From DSBG01 sp049975365 (GTDB lineage Bacteria > Desulfobacterota > Desulfomonilia > UBA1062), in NCBI GenBank assembly GCA_049975365.1, contig JBNGDS010000076.1:1-14375 (forward strand): a DNA stretch of 14,375 nt, written 5' to 3'. The translations under genes and the position numbers were made by a program. Positions within the stretch are counted from its first letter, which is position 1. Every line of letters starts with the position of its first letter. Under the pieces are notes generated by a model, which saw nothing but the letters and a program-made list of their open reading frames with translations, searched no databases and was not told where the DNA came from. This document shows, piece by piece, positions 7,836-14,375 of the stretch.

Positions 7836-8660
7836 ATGATGTCAGGCAGGTACCAGGGGAAAACAGTCTATATCACCGGCGGATCGAGCGGGATAGGCCT
7901 CTGTGCAGCGAAGCTATTCTCCTCGATGGGAGCACATGTCCTGATTGTGGCCCGAACCGTGGATACATTGCAGTCTGCAGCCAGTGAAATCGAGCGCCAC
8001 AGGGCAGCAGATGGCCAGCGAATCTCCTGGCGCTCCATGGATGTTTCCGACAGAGAACAGGTCAACTCTTATCTCACCGAGGCGGTGAAAGAATTCGGAA
8101 TACCGGATATCGTGATCAATTCTGCCGGTCAATCCTGTTCACAGTACTTTGAGAAGACCTCCCAGGAGACGTTCGATCGCATTATACGGACAAATCTCTA
8201 CGGTATCTGGAACGTGCTTTCCTTCCTTGTTCCCTTCATGAAGCCTTCAGGTGGGCATATCGTGAATATATCCTCGATCGCAGGATTTCTGGGAGTGTTC
8301 GGCTTCAGCGCCTACTGCGCATCGAAATTTGCGGTCATCGGCCTTTCCCAGAGCCTGCGCAGCGAATTGAAGCCTCACAACATACGGGTTTCGGTGCTCT
8401 GCCCCCCGGATACAGATACCCCGATGCTGGAGAGGGAAAACACGACCAAGCCCCCTGAGACAAAGGCACTATCAGAAGGTGCCGGCATCATGAGTCCGGA
8501 TGCTGTTGCCAGGGCAATGATCAGAGGCATGGAGAAGAAAAGGTTCATGATCCTTCCCGGCATCGAGGGCAAAACGATCCATCTCGCGTACAGAATCTTT
8601 CCCTCTCTGGTGGAACGGATCATGGAGTCTAAAATTTCACGTGTACAGAAATCACACTGA
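7836..8660 (+). CDS. SDR oxidoreductase, 3-ketodihydrosphingosine reductase-like
   Basis: This is a classical short-chain dehydrogenase/reductase, 274 residues. It has the nucleotide-binding TGGSSGIG (14-21), NSAG (95-98), catalytic S147, and Y160-x3-K164, so it should be an active NAD(P)-dependent ketone or alcohol enzyme. After the active site it carries PPDTDTP (190-196) followed by E-N-x-T-K-P-P-E-T-K and a serine-glutamate segment. That run is characteristic of eukaryotic and bacterial 3-ketosphinganine reductases (KDSR/TSC10), which reduce 3-ketodihydrosphingosine in sphingolipid synthesis. The substrate here is inferred only: no serine palmitoyltransferase or ceramide synthase is in the window, and related SDRs may act on other 3-keto lipids. 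The start is ATG 7836 or ATG 7839; AGGAGG (7824-7829) sits six or nine bases ahead, favouring the second by spacing. The membrane-protein gene follows 41 bases after. Confidence 0.9.
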   Translation: MMSGRYQGKTVYITGGSSGIGLCAAKLFSSMGAHVLIVARTVDTLQSAASEIERHRAADGQRISWRSMDVSDREQVNSYLTEAVKEFGIPDIVINSAGQSCSQYFEKTSQETFDRIIRTNLYGIWNVLSFLVPFMKPSGGHIVNISSIAGFLGVFGFSAYCASKFAVIGLSQSLRSELKPHNIRVSVLCPPDTDTPMLERENTTKPPETKALSEGAGIMSPDAVARAMIRGMEKKRFMILPGIEGKTIHLAYRIFPSLVERIMESKISRVQKSH

Positions 8661-8701
8661 TACACGGACACCGTAGAGCGTGTGCACGGACAGGAGGAAC
8701 C

Positions 8702-9100
8702 ATGGCAGAAGCAAAGCACGGAATGATCGCCGCGCTTCAGATCTTGACAGCGGCAGGAATTGTTGTCTTCTGGCTGGCCTTCTTTTCCGGGGCCGTTGCA
8801 CCCGAGTCCCCCCCGGCATGCTATTTCGTCTTTGAGCACGCCTTCCCTGTCGCAGATGCGGTTCTAGCGCTGGGGCTGTTCACATCCGCACTCATGATCA
8901 TGAAGAGAACCCCCCTGGGGAGAGATCTCGCTCTGGTCTGTGCCGGGGCGCTCATCTTCCTGGGGATTCTCGATATCAGCTTCAACACACTCAACGGTAT
9001 GTACACCCTCTCGCTCATGGATGCGCTCTCGAATGGATTCATCAATATCTTCTGCATCGCATTCGGCATTGTCATGATCGTCGGCCTCAGGGTTCGATGA
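8702..9100 (+). CDS. Four-helix integral membrane protein, unknown function
   Basis: This 132-residue hydrophobic protein has four predicted membrane helices at about 8-31, 47-67, 75-94 and 107-129. Loops are short; one is basic (K-R-T-P-L-G-R-D, about 68-75), suggesting that side is cytoplasmic. No catalytic or binding motif is visible. Conserved-looking features are E45-H46 just before helix 2 and an acidic D-I-S-F-N segment at the end of helix 3. AGGAGG (8692-8697) lies four bases before ATG 8702, a short but usable spacing. The gene lies 41 bases after the SDR gene and 82 before the dipeptidase, so it is probably in the same transcript. I do not recognise the family. A membrane partner for the lipid-type SDR is possible but unsupported. 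Confidence 0.75.
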   Translation: MAEAKHGMIAALQILTAAGIVVFWLAFFSGAVAPESPPACYFVFEHAFPVADAVLALGLFTSALMIMKRTPLGRDLALVCAGALIFLGILDISFNTLNGMYTLSLMDALSNGFINIFCIAFGIVMIVGLRVR

Positions 9101-9182
9101 AGGCTCCCACAGGGAACACCCTTGTGCTGGATTGGAAACCGGGAAGAACAGAGTTGTGAGCCTGGAAAAGGATGTGCTGGAA

Positions 9183-10250
9183 ATGAGAATACCCGGGATT
9201 CAGCCCGTCATAGACGGACACAACGACACGCTGGTGAATCTCTACCTCCCTGAGCGTGGAGGCGGCAGGTCGTTCTTTGATCGCACAAACACGGGTCATA
9301 TCGACCTCCCCCGGGCACGGGAGGCAGGACTTGCAGCTGGATTTTTCTCACTCTTTGTACCGCAGCATGGCCCGGATTCCACGAACTGCCTGTCGATCAC
9401 GGGCACCGGGGTACGATGCTGGACGGCCCCGCCCATCGATCCCGGGCATGCCCGCAACTTGACCGAAGCCCTCATGGCAGAGCTCTTCCGCATCGTGAGC
9501 AGATCGGATCATCAGGTAGGGATCGTCCACACACTCTCGGAGCTCAGGGAATGCCTGGACACAGGCACTCTCGGGGTGATCATGCACCTGGAGGGAGCAG
9601 AAGCAATCGATGCATCGCTGAATACGCTGGAGGTCTACTACCAGGCAGGACTGCGATCGTTGGGTATTGTCTGGAGCAGACCCAAAATATTCGGATATGG
9701 TGTTCCCTACCTGATCAACCACACCCCTGATACAGGCCCGGGGCTTACAGATCTGGGGAGAGAACTGGTCAGGGTCTGCAATGGCATGAGGATCATGCTC
9801 GATCTTTCACACATCAACGAGAAAGGATTCTGGGATGTGGCCTCCCTGAGCACCGCTCCTCTTGTGGTAAGCCACTCAGCAGCCTTTGACGTGACTCCTT
9901 CCAGCAGAAATCTCACCGGAAAACAACTCCGTGCCATTGCCGAATCGGGGGGTGTCGTGGGAGTGACCTTCTTTTCCAGAGACATCGGTGCAGCGGGGAA
10001 ATCCCTGCCCGAAGCCTCGATCTCTGATATAGTCAGGCATATCTCCTTTTTAACCGACCTGATCGGGGTCGACCACGTGGCCTTCGGGTCTGACTTCGAC
10101 GGAGCTACGGTCCCCTCTGACCTCGCAGATGTGACAGGACTCCCTGTCCTGATCTCTCTGCTCAGAAAGGAAGGATTCGATGATGAGGACATCGACAAGA
10201 TAACTCACCTGAACTGGATACGGGTGCTGGAGGACACGTGGGGAGCATAG
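9183..10250 (+). CDS. Membrane dipeptidase (peptidase family M19, renal dipeptidase-like)
   Basis: This is a zinc-dependent dipeptidase of 355 residues from ATG 9183. The binuclear metal site is complete: H13-x-D15 in DGHND, bridging E137 in HLEGAE, H210 in DLSH, H231 in VSHSA, and D304 in FGSDFDG. The family hydrolyses L-Xaa-L(D)-Xaa dipeptides; some members act on cyclic or D-containing peptides or have other hydrolase roles. There is no signal peptide, so the enzyme is probably cytoplasmic. The start is uncertain. The frame extends upstream to GTG 9156 and TTG 9132, but family members usually begin 10-15 residues before the HxD motif, and AAGGA lies ten bases before ATG 9183, so that start is preferred. 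Its 3' end overlaps the GIY-YIG gene, indicating coupled translation. Role in the cluster unclear; recycling of peptides is a guess. Confidence 0.9.
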   Translation: MRIPGIQPVIDGHNDTLVNLYLPERGGGRSFFDRTNTGHIDLPRAREAGLAAGFFSLFVPQHGPDSTNCLSITGTGVRCWTAPPIDPGHARNLTEALMAELFRIVSRSDHQVGIVHTLSELRECLDTGTLGVIMHLEGAEAIDASLNTLEVYYQAGLRSLGIVWSRPKIFGYGVPYLINHTPDTGPGLTDLGRELVRVCNGMRIMLDLSHINEKGFWDVASLSTAPLVVSHSAAFDVTPSSRNLTGKQLRAIAESGGVVGVTFFSRDIGAAGKSLPEASISDIVRHISFLTDLIGVDHVAFGSDFDGATVPSDLADVTGLPVLISLLRKEGFDDEDIDKITHLNWIRVLEDTWGA

Positions 10251-10726
10251 ACACACGGAATACCGGCCATACGGGTACGATACCTGCTTCGAGGGGATCC
10301 TACGTCCTAATTCTCCACATGGACCATGAATGTGTGCTCATCGTCGGGAAACTAGGTATGCTCAGGTTTCCTGAAGGATACTATGCCTATGCAGGGAGTG
10401 CGTTCGGGCCAGGGGGTCTCCGCTCACGGATACTGCACCATCTCAGAACTTCTCCCAGGCCTCACTGGCACATTGATTATCTGCGTGCTCATGCATCGAT
10501 CGCCCAGATCTGGATGAGCCTGAACGCTCCCGGGAGTGAACACAGGTGGGCTGGCCAGCTCATGAACCTGCCCGGGGCCTCTGTGCTTCATAGATCCTTC
10601 GGTTCTACGGACTGCTCATGCGTCTCTCACCTGGTGCATACTCCGAGGAATCCATCCCTGGCAGATTTTTCCCGTCTGGTCCGGGAACAGCATCCAGAGG
10701 ACACGGACATTTTCTGCCTTGTATGA
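10238..10726 (+). CDS. DUF123 / GIY-YIG-fold nuclease-like protein
   Basis: This 162-residue protein is of the DUF123 family, a GIY-YIG-fold group. The matching order is G20-S-Y, V36-GKLG, the G47-Y-Y-A-Y-A-G-S block (47-54), GPGGL with R64 (57-64), HWHIDYL (76-82), E101 as the candidate catalytic glutamate, and F-G-S-T-D-C-S-C (121-128) with H131. The GIY-YIG fold supports nuclease activity in known families, but DUF123 proteins have no firmly known role. The segment usually seen as E-C-x-x-A reads E-H-R-W-A here, losing that cysteine. The C-terminal C126-x-C128 pair with H131 could bind a metal. GTG 10238 is used; it overlaps the dipeptidase stop by 13 bases with GGAGG just upstream (10229-10233), implying translational coupling. 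The start is less certain than the family. Confidence 0.85.
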   Translation: MGSIDTRNTGHTGTIPASRGSYVLILHMDHECVLIVGKLGMLRFPEGYYAYAGSAFGPGGLRSRILHHLRTSPRPHWHIDYLRAHASIAQIWMSLNAPGSEHRWAGQLMNLPGASVLHRSFGSTDCSCVSHLVHTPRNPSLADFSRLVREQHPEDTDIFCLV

Positions 10727-10764
10727 CCATATCTCTCCCCTCACTCCCGAATATACAGATAGTC

Positions 10765-10792
10765 TTGACTCGCACCGCCTGGGAAGTATAGT
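10765..10792 (+). promoter_or_regulatory. Sigma70-type promoter of acyl-CoA ligase operon
   Basis: The -35 TTGACT (10765-10770) and -10 TATAGT (10787-10792) are separated by 16 bases. Transcription would begin near 10799, leaving a leader of about 72 bases. TAGTCTT is repeated at 10760-10766 and 10789-10795, overlapping the -35 and -10 regions. Confidence 0.7.
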
Positions 10793-10800
10793 CTTATTGT

Positions 10801-10828
10801 AATACAGATAATACAGCTTTGATATCTG
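10801..10828 (+). repeat. ATACAG direct repeats and inverted repeat in the ligase leader
   Basis: AATACAG occurs at 10801-10807 and again at 10810-10816, nine bases apart, just after the predicted transcription start. CAGATA (10805-10810) can also pair with TATCTG (10823-10828) around a 12-base loop, with six T residues some way downstream (from 10838). Either a protein-binding site or a leader hairpin is possible. Confidence 0.35.
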
Positions 10829-10870
10829 CTGCATAGATTTTTTATCACGTGTTTTTACAAGGAGGACTCT

Positions 10871-12547
10871 ATGGCATTCGAACGTTTCTGGCATGCATCC
10901 TATGCACCTGGTGTGCCTCCCGAAGTCGACATACAGACGATCACGGTGGCCGATGCACTTACACACACAGCCCGACGCTATCCAGACGAGGTGGCATACA
11001 TTTACATGGGAAAGCGTATACGGTACAGGGAGCTCGAGGCCCTGGTAAACCGGTTCACCAGGGCACTGAAGGATCTCGGGGTTTCCAGGGGCGACAAGGT
11101 CGGTATGCTGCTGCCGAACATCCCCCAGATCGCCATTGCGGATCACGCGGTGTATCGGCTCGGGGGAGTCACCGCCATGAACAACCCTCTGTACACCGAG
11201 CGGGAGCTGGAATACCAGCTCAACGACTCCGATGCAAAGGTGCTCATCACCCTCGATCTCCTGCTGCCCAGGGCCCTCAAGATAAAAGACCGGACAAAGA
11301 TCGAGGTGATCATCACCTGTCACATCAACGACTACCTCCCCTTTCCCAAGAACGTGCTCTTCCCCCTGGTCAAGAAGGACATGTACCGCAAGGTTGAACC
11401 GCAGAAAAATGTATTCCAGTTCCTGGATCTCATCAGGAAGTACCCGGAAACGCCTGTTGAAAGTGCAGCAGCGTGGGATGATCTGGCTGCACTGATCTAT
11501 ACCGGCGGCACAACAGGGGCCAGCAAGGGGGCCATGCTCACGCACAGAAATATATCCTCTGTGATACAGATCTTCAGGGCATGGTTTCCTGACCTCAAGG
11601 ACACCGGAGAAAGCCTGCTGGGCGTCTACCCGATCTTTCACTCCGCCGGGTACTCGGTGAGCCAGAACTTCCCTTTCTGGAGCGGATGGACCTGCGTACT
11701 CGTACCCCGGCCCACACCCGAGGTCATCGTTGAGATGCTCCGTACATTCAAGCCAAGTTTCCTGCCCGGTGTCCCCACCATCTATACCGGTCTCCTGGCG
11801 AATGAGGAGTTCAGAAAAATGGACCTTTCCTTTGTCAAGGGCTACTTCGGTGGGGCTGCACCCCTTCCCGATGACACGGTGAAAACCCTGAGAGATCTCC
11901 ACGGAGCCATTATCTACGATGTGTACGGTGCCACGGAAAATACCGCATTCGCAACCTGTACACCATGGGGAGGCAAAATAAAAACCGGCACCGTTGGTGT
12001 GCCTCTCCCCAACACCGATATCCAGATCGTGGATATCGAAACAGGAACGAACCCCATGAAGACCGGGGAAGCGGGAGAAATCTGCATCAAGGGCCCCCAG
12101 GTCATGCCGGGCTACTACAAGAAAGAACAGGAAACCGCTGCCACCATCGTGGATGGATGGTTCCACACAGGCGACATCGGATTCTTCGATGAGGAGGGGT
12201 ACCTTTCCATAGTAGACAGAAAGAAGGACATGATCATCTCCAGTGGCTTCAACATCTACCCCAAGGAGGTGGACGAAGTCCTTTTCGACCATCCCAAGAT
12301 CGTGGAAGCCTGCACCATAGGGATTCCAGACCAGTACCGGGGAGAGACCGTGAAGGTGTTCGTTGTGGTAAAACCCGGCGAACAGATCGCCACCGAGGAC
12401 GTGATGTCGTACTGCAGGGAAAAGCTCGCTGCGTACAAGGTTCCAAAGGAGATCGAGTTCATCGATGAACTCCCCAAGAGTGCCATCGGAAAGATCCTGA
12501 GGAGAGAACTGAGAGATCGCGAACTGAAAAAGAAAGAGCCTGCGTGA
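10871..12547 (+). CDS. Long-chain fatty-acid-CoA ligase type AMP-forming enzyme
   Basis: This 558-residue enzyme of the ANL superfamily would activate a carboxylic acid with ATP to an acyl-adenylate and then to acyl-CoA. Motifs in order: P-loop Y-T-G-G-T-T-G-A-S-K-G (210-220), Y-G-A-T-E-N (352-357), G-W-F-H-T-G-D (D435), hinge R450 in VDRKKD, and the C-terminal catalytic lysine K541 in A-I-G-K-I. The overall pattern is closest to FadD-like long-chain ligases, but chain length or an aromatic substrate cannot be read from sequence. Length is normal for the family. AAGGAGG precedes ATG 10871 at good spacing. There is a clear promoter upstream and a TGATG overlap with the crotonase gene downstream, so the two enzymes are probably consecutive in an acid activation and beta-oxidation-like route. 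No signal peptide; cytoplasmic. Confidence 0.95.
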   Translation: MAFERFWHASYAPGVPPEVDIQTITVADALTHTARRYPDEVAYIYMGKRIRYRELEALVNRFTRALKDLGVSRGDKVGMLLPNIPQIAIADHAVYRLGGVTAMNNPLYTERELEYQLNDSDAKVLITLDLLLPRALKIKDRTKIEVIITCHINDYLPFPKNVLFPLVKKDMYRKVEPQKNVFQFLDLIRKYPETPVESAAAWDDLAALIYTGGTTGASKGAMLTHRNISSVIQIFRAWFPDLKDTGESLLGVYPIFHSAGYSVSQNFPFWSGWTCVLVPRPTPEVIVEMLRTFKPSFLPGVPTIYTGLLANEEFRKMDLSFVKGYFGGAAPLPDDTVKTLRDLHGAIIYDVYGATENTAFATCTPWGGKIKTGTVGVPLPNTDIQIVDIETGTNPMKTGEAGEICIKGPQVMPGYYKKEQETAATIVDGWFHTGDIGFFDEEGYLSIVDRKKDMIISSGFNIYPKEVDEVLFDHPKIVEACTIGIPDQYRGETVKVFVVVKPGEQIATEDVMSYCREKLAAYKVPKEIEFIDELPKSAIGKILRRELRDRELKKKEPA

Positions 12548-13365
12548 TGAACATCAGAGCATCATTCAACACGATCATCCTCGAGGAGGCCGAACCGGGT
12601 ATCGCCGTGCTCAGGCTCAACAGGCCTGAATCACTCAACGCCATGAACCTCGAGATGCTCGGTGAACTGAAGCAGGTCTTTTCCATCCTGAACGAGGATG
12701 CATCCGTGCGGGTGGTAATCATCACGGGCAATGGACGTGGCTTCTGCTCTGGAGCCGATCTCGCTGACGCAGCTCAGGAGATCGATTCTGAGTATTTTTC
12801 AGATCCCGAGACATTCCTGAGGAGAGTGCAGGAGACGTACAGTTCCGTCATCCTCACCATGCGGTCACTGCCGCAGCCGATCATCGCTGCTGTCAACGGA
12901 CCTGCAGCAGGCGGAGGATTCTGCATGGCCATGGCAAGCGATATCCGCATAGCATCCGGGGAAGCATACTTCGTGGCATCCTTCATCAACATCGGGCTGT
13001 CCGGGGGAGAACTCGGCTCATCCTTTTTCCTCCCCCGGCTCATCGGCCTGTCCCGGGCATCTGATATCCTCTGCACAGGGAGAAAGGTGTTCGCCGACGA
13101 AGCGGAACAGATCGGACTGGTAAGCAGAGCGGTTCCGCCAGGAGAACTCATGTCCACAGCGCTCACCTATGCCCGCATGATGACCGCAAAGAGCTTCGGC
13201 AGTCTGAAATTCACCAAGAGGGCCCTGGATGTAAATATCACGGCACCTTCGCTGGAATCGGCCATTGAGTTCGAAAATCGCAACCAGACCATGCTGTTGT
13301 TCTCTGGAGATTTCGCTCGCCTCATCCAGTCGTTTTCACCAGGTTCGAAGAAGACCAGTTCCTGA
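12547..13365 (+). CDS. Crotonase-fold enzyme (enoyl-CoA hydratase/isomerase family) lacking both hydratase glutamates
   Basis: This 272-residue crotonase superfamily protein acts on acyl-CoA thioesters. The oxyanion-hole segments are present: F-C-S-G-A-D-L and G-P-A-A-G-G-G (about 118-124). By ungapped comparison with rat mitochondrial enoyl-CoA hydratase, the two catalytic glutamates (E144 and E164) fall on C126 and F146, 20 residues apart as expected. A simple hydratase is therefore doubtful. E155 in G-G-E-L-G-S-S lies near where dienoyl-CoA isomerases carry their aspartate, so an isomerase or another crotonase reaction is possible. ATG 12547 overlaps the ligase stop as TGATG, indicating coupling; GTG 12544 is a less likely start. 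The gene appears to be the last in the operon before a promoter at 13509. Confidence 0.92.
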   Translation: MNIRASFNTIILEEAEPGIAVLRLNRPESLNAMNLEMLGELKQVFSILNEDASVRVVIITGNGRGFCSGADLADAAQEIDSEYFSDPETFLRRVQETYSSVILTMRSLPQPIIAAVNGPAAGGGFCMAMASDIRIASGEAYFVASFINIGLSGGELGSSFFLPRLIGLSRASDILCTGRKVFADEAEQIGLVSRAVPPGELMSTALTYARMMTAKSFGSLKFTKRALDVNITAPSLESAIEFENRNQTMLLFSGDFARLIQSFSPGSKKTSS

Positions 13366-13470
13366 GGATACCTGCTGCGTGAAGCGACACAACTTCCCAG
13401 CCCTCACAGGGAGGACCGCCCAGAGTCGGTCGTGAAACATCACATGGGAAAAACCTCTCGAGAGCATTCG

Positions 13471-13506
13471 ATCTCCTCTGCGCAGAATAAGAACAGGAGA
13501 TGTTTT
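13471..13506 (+). terminator. Hairpin after crotonase gene, weak terminator or operator
   Basis: ATCTCCT (13471-13477) pairs with AGGAGAT (13495-13501) around a 17-base loop that contains the palindrome CTGCGCAG. A short T-run (TGTTTT) follows. It lies seven bases before the -35 of the ABC gene, so it could end the ligase operon or act as an operator for the next one. The long loop lowers confidence. Confidence 0.3.
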
Positions 13507-13508
13507 CC

Positions 13509-13538
13509 TTGACATCGAGAGCCCTCTTTCTCTATAGT
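13509..13538 (+). promoter_or_regulatory. Sigma70-type promoter of ABC transporter gene
   Basis: A consensus -35 TTGACA (13509-13514) and -10 TATAGT (13533-13538) are 18 bases apart. Transcription would begin near 13545, giving a leader of about 80 bases. The preceding 13366-13500 stretch shows no coding sequence, only short palindromes such as CTCTCGAGAG (13455-13464). Confidence 0.75.
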
Positions 13539-13626
13539 CTTTTCGCCTGTGTGAAAGGGACATATCCCGAGAAAAACAGAGTGACTACTCCCACGAGACG
13601 CAGAGAAGGCAAGAGGGAACACGAGC

Positions 13627-14355
13627 ATGATCACCTTCAAGAACGTTCATAAGTGGTTTGATGACCTTCATGTTCTCAATGACGTTGATTTCCATGTGGA
13701 CCCCGGTGAAGTCGTTGTCATCTGCGGACCCAGCGGTTCCGGGAAGAGCACCCTCATCAGGTGCATAAACAAGCTCGAACCGATCCAGGAGGGGGAGATC
13801 TGGGTCGACAACATGCCCATCCATGACCCGAAGATCAACCTGAGGCGGTTGAGGGAAGAGATCGGGTTCGTGTTCCAGCAGTTCAACCTCTATCCCCACA
13901 TGACCGCCCTCGAAAACATCGCCCTTGCCCCGACCTATGTGCGGAAACAGAAGAAGGAGGACGCTGAGGCATATGCGCATTTCCTCCTGAAGAAAGTGGG
14001 CATCTCGGAGAAAGCCCACTCGTATCCGGACCAGCTCTCCGGTGGACAGCAGCAGCGTGTGGCCATCGCCCGCGGCCTTGCCATGCGGCCCAAGATCATG
14101 CTGTTCGACGAGCCGACATCGGCCCTTGATCCCGAGATGATCAACGAGGTCCTGGACGTCATGAAAAACCTCGCACGTGAAGGCATGACCATGATCGTGG
14201 TTACCCACGAGATGGGATTCGCCCGGGAAGTGGCGAATAGGGTGGTCTTCATGGATGAGGGACAGCTCATCGAGAGTGCACCGCCGAGCGTGTTCTTCAA
14301 ACAGGCAAAGCACGAACGGACCAAGCTGTTTCTGAGCAAGATCCTGAGTCATTAG
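13627..14355 (+). CDS. glnQ: Polar amino-acid ABC transporter ATPase, GlnQ/GltL type
   Basis: This 242-residue ATPase is full length for the family that powers uptake of polar amino acids such as glutamine, glutamate or arginine. Walker A GPSGSGKST (34-42), the Q-loop in V-F-Q-Q-F-N (Q84/Q85), signature L-S-G-G-Q (137-141), Walker B with D161-E162, the D-loop S-A-L-D, and switch H194 in V-T-H-E-M are all present, so it should be active on the cytoplasmic side of the membrane. The exact substrate cannot be read from the ATPase. The ribosome binding site is modest (AGAGGG about eleven bases ahead of ATG 13627), and its own promoter lies upstream. Membrane permease and binding-protein genes are not in the window; a purine-rich AAAGGGAAG after the stop suggests another gene begins just past the right edge. 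Confidence 0.93.
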   Translation: MITFKNVHKWFDDLHVLNDVDFHVDPGEVVVICGPSGSGKSTLIRCINKLEPIQEGEIWVDNMPIHDPKINLRRLREEIGFVFQQFNLYPHMTALENIALAPTYVRKQKKEDAEAYAHFLLKKVGISEKAHSYPDQLSGGQQQRVAIARGLAMRPKIMLFDEPTSALDPEMINEVLDVMKNLAREGMTMIVVTHEMGFAREVANRVVFMDEGQLIESAPPSVFFKQAKHERTKLFLSKILSH

Positions 14356-14375
14356 GAAGAAAGGGAAGATCATAC

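Noticed and set aside
10616..12292. Very long - strand open frame antisense to the ligase
   Set aside because: It lies opposite a full-length, motif-complete acyl-CoA ligase, shows no family motifs, and has low-complexity composition typical of antisense frames in GC-biased codons. The matching length of 558 codons is coincidence.
13414..13431. GACCG/CGGTC small hairpin after the crotonase gene
   Set aside because: Only a 5-bp stem with an 8-base loop and no T-tract; expected by chance.

Overview
The window looks bacterial: intergenic GC is moderate and coding GC looks to be in the mid-50s by eye (not counted). Shine-Dalgarno sequences are strong (AGGAGG/GGAGGA), and three sigma70-type promoters can be read directly. 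The gene content (an acyl-CoA ligase/crotonase pair, a DUF123-type GIY-YIG protein, an M19 dipeptidase, and a permuted PEP-synthase-like dikinase) would fit an anaerobic Desulfobacterota-like ('deltaproteobacterial') fatty- or aromatic-acid degrader. That assignment is inference with low confidence. No insertion sequence, tRNA, rRNA or CRISPR array was seen. All genes are on the + strand except one small zinc-ribbon gene. No gene-free stretch exceeds 300 bases; the longest is about 260 bases (13366-13626).

Region 1 (1-7297) is the most unusual part. It is a two-gene unit. The first protein fuses a 2-phosphoglycerate-kinase-like P-loop kinase to a HAD phosphatase. The second is a 1,595-residue protein with a phosphohistidine swivel domain followed by a C-terminal PEP-synthase/PPDK-type ATP-grasp domain. 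Its domain order is that of alpha-glucan water dikinases, not of PEP synthase or PPDK. It has no PEP/pyruvate TIM barrel, and its roughly 850-residue N-terminal region is unrecognised. Together they look like an undescribed phosphorylation/dephosphorylation module with an unknown substrate.

Region 2 (7298-7835) holds a convergent small zinc-ribbon gene on the - strand with its own promoter. It also holds the leader of region 3, which carries an inverted repeat that could be an operator.

Region 3 (7836-10726) is a co-directional run: an SDR oxidoreductase with the PPDTDTP signature of 3-ketodihydrosphingosine reductases, a four-helix membrane protein, an M19 membrane-dipeptidase-type zinc hydrolase, and an overlapping DUF123/GIY-YIG protein.

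Region 4 (10727-13365) is a promoter-driven operon of a FadD-type acyl-CoA ligase and a crotonase translationally coupled through TGATG. The crotonase lacks both canonical hydratase glutamates, so it may be an isomerase or another crotonase-fold enzyme. Region 5 (13366-14375) starts a polar amino-acid ABC transporter operon with a GlnQ-type ATPase behind a near-consensus promoter; its partner genes lie beyond the window.
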